Positions 60,376-64,000 of a DNA stretch of 64,000 nucleotides are shown here, in pieces; the stretch's first letter is position 1; each line of letters opens with the position of its first letter. The DNA is from JAIBJN01 sp963784175 (GTDB lineage: Bacteria > Actinomycetota > Thermoleophilia > Gaiellales > Gaiellaceae). The stretch is taken from NCBI GenBank assembly GCA_963784175.1, contig CAWAQJ010000018.1, positions 558,001-622,000 on the forward strand. Direction: 5' to 3'. Position numbers and translations under genes: made by a program. Under the pieces are notes generated by a model. The model made no database searches, had not been told where the DNA came from, and saw nothing but the letters and a program-made list of their open reading frames with translations.

Positions 60376-60396
60376 CGCCGCTGCGATCATTCCGCC

Positions 60397-61560
60397 ATGG
60401 AGCCCCAGTACGAGGTCGAGCCGGAGATCGAGGGAGAGGAGTTCGAGCATCCGGTCACGCCGCTCGAGCTCTTCTTCGACCTCGTCTTCGTCTTCGCGCT
60501 CACGCAGGTGACCGGCTTCATGTCGGACGACCCGACGTGGGCCGGCGTCGGCAAGGGCATGCTGATCCTGGCGGCGCTCTGGTGGACCTGGGGGGCCTAT
60601 GCCTGGCTCACCAACGAGATCGATCCCGACGAGGGGTCGGCGCGCCTCGCCGTCTTCGCCGCCATGGGCGCCATGTTCGTGGCGGCGCTCGCCGTTCCGC
60701 ACGCGTTCGACAGCGACGCGGTGCTCTTCGGCCTGGCCTACTTCACCGTCCGCGTCCTGCACATCGTGCTCTTCGCCGAGGCGACCCCTCACGTCGACGT
60801 CCGCCAGGCTGCCTACCGGCTGGCACGAACCGCCATCCCCGGGCCTGCGCTCATCGTGGTCGCGGGCTTCCTCGACGGAAACGCACAGATTGCGTGCTGG
60901 CTCCTGGCGCTCACGATCGACTATGCAGGCCCCTACGTCTTCGGCGTGCGCGGGTTCTCCGTCTCGGCCGAGCACTTCGCCGAGCGCTACGCGCTGATCG
61001 TGATCATCGCGCTCGGTGAGTCGATCGTCGCCATCGGGATCGGCGCAGCCGGCATCGAGCTCTCCCCGACCGTCGTGTTGGCGGCGATCCTCGGGCTCGC
61101 GATCGCCTGCGCGCTCTGGTGGGCGTACTTCGACATCGTCGCGGTCGTCGCGCGCAAGAAGCTCGTCGAGGCCCACGGCCACGCTCGCGCCCGGCTCGCC
61201 CGCGACTCCTTCAGCTACCTGCATATGCCGATGTTCGCCGGCATCGTCCTGCTCGCGCTGGGCGCGAAGAAGGTGATCGCCCACGTGGACGAACCGCTGG
61301 AGACCGTTCCCGCCTTCGCGCTCTGCGGAGGCGTCGCGCTCTACCTCCTCAGCCACGATGCGATCCGCTATCGCAGCGTTCGCACGATCAACCCGAGGCG
61401 GTGTCTGGCAGCAGCGACGAGCGCGGCGCTGATCCCGGTCGCCGTGCGCGTGGACGGAGTCGTGGCCATCGCGCTCGTCGCCGCGGTCTGCACCGCGCTC
61501 ATCGCCTACGAGACGCTGCGCTTCAGGACGGCCCGCGCGCAGATGCGCACAGCCGTCTGA
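60397..61560 (+). CDS. Low-temperature-requirement A (LtrA)-like membrane protein
   Basis: The protein has 387 residues and about ten membrane helices. TPLELFFDLVFVFALTQVTG at the N-terminus, then RVLHIVLFAEATPHVDVRQA, AEHFAERYALIVIIALGESI and ALWWAYFDI, are LtrA signatures. The family name comes from a Listeria mutant that fails to grow in the cold; the biochemical function is unknown. It ends in a GC hairpin. Confidence 0.88.
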   Translation: MEPQYEVEPEIEGEEFEHPVTPLELFFDLVFVFALTQVTGFMSDDPTWAGVGKGMLILAALWWTWGAYAWLTNEIDPDEGSARLAVFAAMGAMFVAALAVPHAFDSDAVLFGLAYFTVRVLHIVLFAEATPHVDVRQAAYRLARTAIPGPALIVVAGFLDGNAQIACWLLALTIDYAGPYVFGVRGFSVSAEHFAERYALIVIIALGESIVAIGIGAAGIELSPTVVLAAILGLAIACALWWAYFDIVAVVARKKLVEAHGHARARLARDSFSYLHMPMFAGIVLLALGAKKVIAHVDEPLETVPAFALCGGVALYLLSHDAIRYRSVRTINPRRCLAAATSAALIPVAVRVDGVVAIALVAAVCTALIAYETLRFRTARAQMRTAV

Positions 61561-61602
61561 GGCGCCGCCGCAGCACCCTGCGGCCTAGGCGGCGGCGGCG
61601 CC
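61561..61602. terminator. GC hairpin after the LtrA-like gene
   Basis: GGCGCCGCCGC (61561-61571) pairs exactly with GCGGCGGCGCC (61592-61602). It starts next to the stop of the LtrA-like gene and overlaps the end of the small minus-strand frame below. Confidence 0.5.
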
Positions 61603-61773
61603 CCGCACGGCCTTCAGGAAGCGGAGCGTCCGGCGGGGCCGATCGACGGGGCGTGCGGCCGCCCGCGCGTCGATGAGGTTCCGCTGGTCCGCCACCTGCC
61701 GGCGGCGCGTCTCGAACTGAGTGAGGGAGATGTTTGTCATGAAGAAGAGTGCTGTTGGTTTCATTGCAGTCAT
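61585..61773 (-). CDS. Possible small protein, unrecognised
   Basis: A 62-residue frame from ATG 61773 (or 51 residues from ATG 61740: MTNISLTQFETRRRQVADQR, ending AVRGAAAA). The N-terminal half has noticeably lower GC and no Arg/Ala bias, unlike a shadow frame; the C-terminus is basic. No ribosome binding site or -10 box is visible, and there is no coding gene opposite. It is the only candidate gene in the 490-bp gap between the LtrA-like gene and tRNA-Ala. Confidence 0.3.
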   Translation of the reverse strand: MTAMKPTALFFMTNISLTQFETRRRQVADQRNLIDARAAARPVDRPRRTLRFLKAVRGAAAA

Positions 61774-62052
61774 TCAAGCCGCACGGGGCTCGCGGCACAG
61801 TGGAGCGAGCAGGCGTCTCGCCAGGCGGTTATCCGCACCAGGTATTTCCACCGGAGAAACGGAGAGCCCGCCGGGTCTCGGCGGGCTCTCACCTTCGTGT
61901 AGTCCTGGAGCTCCAGCGCCTGCGGCCAGGGCGGGAGCTCCTTGTAACGCTGAACGTAGGACCTGTATCGGACGGAACGAGCGCTTCCTGAGTCCTCCGT
62001 TCGAGGGACATGCGCGAACCGGTGTTCCGGCCGCGGCGCGAGGAGAAACCAG
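61774..62052. other. Gene-free stretch with a strong hairpin
   Basis: No convincing gene. A perfect 12-bp stem, GAGAGCCCGCCG (61862-61873) with CGGCGGGCTCTC (61879-61890), is followed on the minus strand by CGTTTCTCC. It lies about 160 nt downstream of tRNA-Ala and may end that transcript. GC content is lower than in flanking genes. Confidence 0.45.
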
Positions 62053-62125
62053 TGGAGCCAGCGGGATTCGAACCCGCGACCTCTTGGCTGCCAGCCAAGC
62101 GCTCTCCCAGCTGAGCTATGGCCCC
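62053..62125 (-). tRNA. tRNA-Ala (anticodon GGC)
   Basis: A 73-nt tRNA. The acceptor GGGGCCA pairs with TGGCTCC (one G-U), followed by discriminator A. D-arm AGCTCAGCTGGGAGAGC. The anticodon arm CTTGG-CTGGCAG-CCAAG gives GGC (reads GCC/GCU). The T-arm is GCGGG-TTCGAAT-CCCGC. CCA is not encoded. A TACACT box lies 10 nt upstream (62136-62141). Confidence 0.97.
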
Positions 62126-62135
62126 GCGAGCCCTC

Positions 62136-62141
62136 AGTGTA
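62136..62141 (-). promoter_or_regulatory. Putative -10 box of tRNA-Ala
   Basis: TACACT, the same hexamer as at deoC, lies 10 nt before the tRNA 5' end. Confidence 0.4.
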
Positions 62142-62201
62142 GTCAGCCCGTTTGCCTCCCGCGCGGCCCGGCGGCACGGCCAATATCTCGCCGAGCCCTC
62201 C

Positions 62202-62555
62202 CTAGCCGGCGGCGGCGAGCTCGACCGACGGCACGTCGCCCCAGAGCTCCTCGAGCCGGTAGTACTCGCGCGCCTCGGGAGTGAAGACGTGCAGGACCAC
62301 GTCGAGGTAGTCCGCGAGAATCCAGCTCGATTCGCGCTCGCCGGCGACGGTGCGCGGCGTGAGGCGCTCGGCCTTCTTCATGTCTTCGCGGACGGCGTCG
62401 TAGATCGCCTTGGCCTGCCTCGTGTTCTGCCCCGTGCAGATGACGAAGTAGTCCGTGTAGGAGCAGACCGGCCGCATGTCGAGAATGACGACGTCGGCGG
62501 CGAGCTTCTCCTGGGCGAGCTCAGCGATCCGGCGGGCGTGCTCGATTGGCGTCAG
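62202..62555 (-). CDS. rsfS: Ribosomal silencing factor RsfS
   Basis: RsfS binds L14 and blocks subunit joining in stationary phase. CSYTDYFVICTGQNTRQAKA, SSWILADYLDVVLHVFTPEA and REYYRLEELWGDVP are diagnostic. The first in-frame ATG (62477) would cut off ~26 residues of the domain (TPIEHARRIAELAQEKLAAD, VVILD). No ATG, GTG or TTG exists between there and the nadD stop. I choose CTG 62555, which restores the normal length of 117 residues and has an AGGAG 11 nt upstream. ATT 62576 or a lost C in CCCC (making the ATG at 62566 in frame) are alternatives. Confidence 0.85.
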   Translation of the reverse strand: MTPIEHARRIAELAQEKLAADVVILDMRPVCSYTDYFVICTGQNTRQAKAIYDAVREDMKKAERLTPRTVAGERESSWILADYLDVVLHVFTPEAREYYRLEELWGDVPSVELAAAG

Positions 62556-62584
62556 GGGCCTGGCATCTCCTGGGTCAACAATTC

Positions 62585-63175
62585 TCAGGGTAGCTCATCG
62601 TAGACACCGTGCTCGACGACGAGCCGCGCGACGCCGGGAGGCACCAGGTCGTCGATCGGCTCCCCGCGTGCCGCACGGTTGCGGATCTCCGTCGAGGACA
62701 CGTTTACGGCGGGGATCTCGAAGAGCTCGACCCGCTCGGGCCGGCGCAGGCCCGCCAGCACCTCGTTCAGCCGCTCGTGGGGATACCCGGGCCGCGTGGC
62801 CACCCCGAGGCGCACGTGCTCGAGCATCTGGTCGGGCTCCTTCCAGTCTCGGAAGTCCGCGAACTCGTCGGCCCCGACGAGGAAGACGACGTCCCCCCAC
62901 TCCTGCTCCGCCCACCGGGCCGTGTCCACCGTGTACGACGGTCCGGAACGCTCCAGCTCGTAGCGTGAGAGCTCGATTCCAGGGATGTCCACGAAGGCCG
63001 CCTCCGCGAGCCGGAACCGCATCTCGGCGTCGGTCTCCACGTCCTTGTGCGGGGGATGGCCGGTGACCACGACGACGAGGCGCTCGAGGCCGAAGCGCTC
63101 GACGGCGGCATGCGCCAGGGCGACGTGACCGCGGTGCGGCGGGTCGAAGGCGCCTCCGAGGAGCCCGGTGGTCAC
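62585..63175 (-). CDS. nadD: Nicotinate-nucleotide adenylyltransferase
   Basis: NadD makes deamido-NAD from nicotinate mononucleotide and ATP. It has 196 residues from GTG 63175. LLGGAFDPPHRGHVALAHAA holds the G-x-F-x-P-x-H-x-G-H nucleotidyltransferase motif. VVTGHPPHK, SYTVDTARW, FLVGADEF and the ISSTEIR-like VSSTEIRNRAA follow. It overlaps obgE by four bases and is followed by rsfS, the standard obgE-nadD-rsfS order. Confidence 0.95.
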   Translation of the reverse strand: MTTGLLGGAFDPPHRGHVALAHAAVERFGLERLVVVVTGHPPHKDVETDAEMRFRLAEAAFVDIPGIELSRYELERSGPSYTVDTARWAEQEWGDVVFLVGADEFADFRDWKEPDQMLEHVRLGVATRPGYPHERLNEVLAGLRRPERVELFEIPAVNVSSTEIRNRAARGEPIDDLVPPGVARLVVEHGVYDELP

Positions 63176-64000
63176 TCGTCCTCGAACTCGACGAGCGCGT
63201 CGGCCTTGACCCCTGCGGCCCGGAGCTCTTCCTCGGAGGCCTCGCCCCGGACCCGGTAGCCCCGGTCGGTGCGGAAGATGCGCACGCGCCGCTGCCGGGG
63301 CGGGCGCGGGTGGTAGACGAGATAGTCCGCCATCTCCTCGTCCCTCACCGGAGTCGGGGCGCTCTCCGGGACGAGCTCGAAGAGGGCGCGCTTCAGCTCC
63401 TCGATGCCCGCGCCCGTCGCCGCCGAGCTCGTGAGCGTCGTCAGCACGCGCGGGTCGTCCACATCGAAGGCCGGCGCCTCCGAGACGAGGTCGATCTTGT
63501 TGAGGACGACGATCTGGGGGCGGTCTGCAAGGCCCGCGCCGTACGCGGCGAGCTCGCGGTCGATCGCGTGGAAGCGCTCCTCGACATCCTCCTGCGCCTC
63601 GATCACGTGCAGGAAGAGCCGCGCGCGCTCGAGGTGCGCGAGGAACTCGTCGCCGAGACCCACGCCTTCGCTCGCGCCCTCGAGGAGCCCGGGCACGTCC
63701 GCGACGGTGAGTTGGCGGCCGTCCGGCGCCTCGACCGTGCCGAGCACGGGCGCGAGCGTCGTGAACGGGTAGTCGGCGACCTTGGGCTTGGCGTTCGAGA
63801 GGCGGCGCAGGAGCGAGGACTTGCCGGCGTTGGGGAAGCCGAGGAGCGCGGCGTCGGCGAGGAGCTTCAGTCTGAGATCGAGCGAGGCCTCCTCCCCCAG
63901 CGTGCCGAGCTCCGCGAGGCGCGGCGTCTGGTGCGTCGGCGTCGCAAAGCGCTTGTTGCCCCCGCCGCCGAAGCCGCCGTGCGCGACGACCGCTTGCGCG
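63172..64000 (-). CDS. obgE: GTPase ObgE/CgtA, 5' part missing
   Basis: The gene enters from the right edge; the last ~275 residues are seen. It begins in the glycine-rich Obg domain end (HGGFGGGGNKRFATPTHQTP). The G domain follows: LLGFPNAGKSSLLRRLSNAK (G1), YPFTTLAPVLGTV (G2), DVPGLLEGASEGVGLGDEF (G3), NKIDLV (G4). The C-terminal Obg-specific (OCT) domain is VYHPRPPRQRRVRIFRTDRG then GVKADALVEFED. It acts in 50S assembly and stress control. Confidence 0.95.
   Translation of the reverse strand, partial: AQAVVAHGGFGGGGNKRFATPTHQTPRLAELGTLGEEASLDLRLKLLADAALLGFPNAGKSSLLRRLSNAKPKVADYPFTTLAPVLGTVEAPDGRQLTVADVPGLLEGASEGVGLGDEFLAHLERARLFLHVIEAQEDVEERFHAIDRELAAYGAGLADRPQIVVLNKIDLVSEAPAFDVDDPRVLTTLTSSAATGAGIEELKRALFELVPESAPTPVRDEEMADYLVYHPRPPRQRRVRIFRTDRGYRVRGEASEEELRAAGVKADALVEFEDE

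Noticed and set aside
61889..62098. Open frame MAGSQEVAGSNPAGS... across tRNA-Ala
   Set aside because: It reads through the antisense-free tRNA gene itself; such peptides are typical false frames of tRNA sequence.

Overview
The window is about 70% GC, almost fully coding, and reads as chromosomal backbone of an actinobacterium. The wording of the housekeeping genes, the PPi-type phosphofructokinase residues, secreted RTX-repeat proteins and many leaderless-looking genes fit the Thermoleophilia (Gaiella/Solirubrobacter side) best. That placement is an inference from style, not a search. I see no phage, insertion sequence, CRISPR array or origin.

Layout. 1-9.7 kb: a cut-off PH-domain membrane protein, a metallophosphoesterase, a very large secreted phosphodiesterase/5'-nucleotidase fusion, uvrB, a secreted RTX-repeat protein and a methyltransferase. 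9.7-17.8 kb: a frameshifted sulfatase with RTX repeats, a lytic transglycosylase, coaE, rpsA, a beta-propeller-like protein and polA. 18-23.4 kb: a complete livKHMGF branched-chain amino acid ABC operon, then tRNA-Leu(CAA), pfkA and a lipoprotein. 25.2-31.5 kb: a minus-strand operon deoC, ALDH, half-ALDH, degenerate deoC, degenerate TrpC-like barrel and spermidine-synthase-like membrane protein. 31.5-33.8 kb: a LysE exporter and an M3-like peptidase. 33.8-46.8 kb: two tightly overlapping minus-strand operons, phoH-ybeY-dgk/PAP2-cdd-era and murJ-lepA-hemW-hrcA-dnaJ-prmA-mtaB-HIT-yqeY. 46.8-51.6 kb: rpsT, holA, comEC, comEA and a DNRLRE-type secreted protein. 51.7-55.7 kb: a padR-ABC-permease operon behind a palindromic operator. 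55.7-64 kb: a frameshifted marP-like protease, leuS behind a candidate attenuator, a DUF1028 protein, an LtrA-like protein, tRNA-Ala(GGC), rsfS, nadD and the start of obgE at the right edge.

How it works together. Most genes serve core functions: translation (rpsA, rpsT, leuS, lepA, era, ybeY, rsfS, obgE, tRNAs), DNA replication and repair (polA, holA, uvrB), DNA uptake (comEA/comEC), protein folding (hrcA/dnaJ), cell envelope (murJ, transglycosylase), cofactors (coaE, nadD, hemW) and nutrient import or scavenging (liv, nucleotidase fusion, deoC/ALDH, cdd). Four-base ATGA/GTGA overlaps are the rule within operons.

Most unusual signals: (1) a rigid 48-bp intergenic element in four copies; (2) a leaderless 6-codon reading frame plus hairpins ahead of leuS; (3) a recurrent TAnnnT box 6-12 nt before the start codon of nearly every first gene, twice shared between divergent genes; (4) an operon pairing an intact deoC and an intact ALDH with catalytically broken paralogues of each. 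Two genes carry single frameshifts that could be assembly errors.
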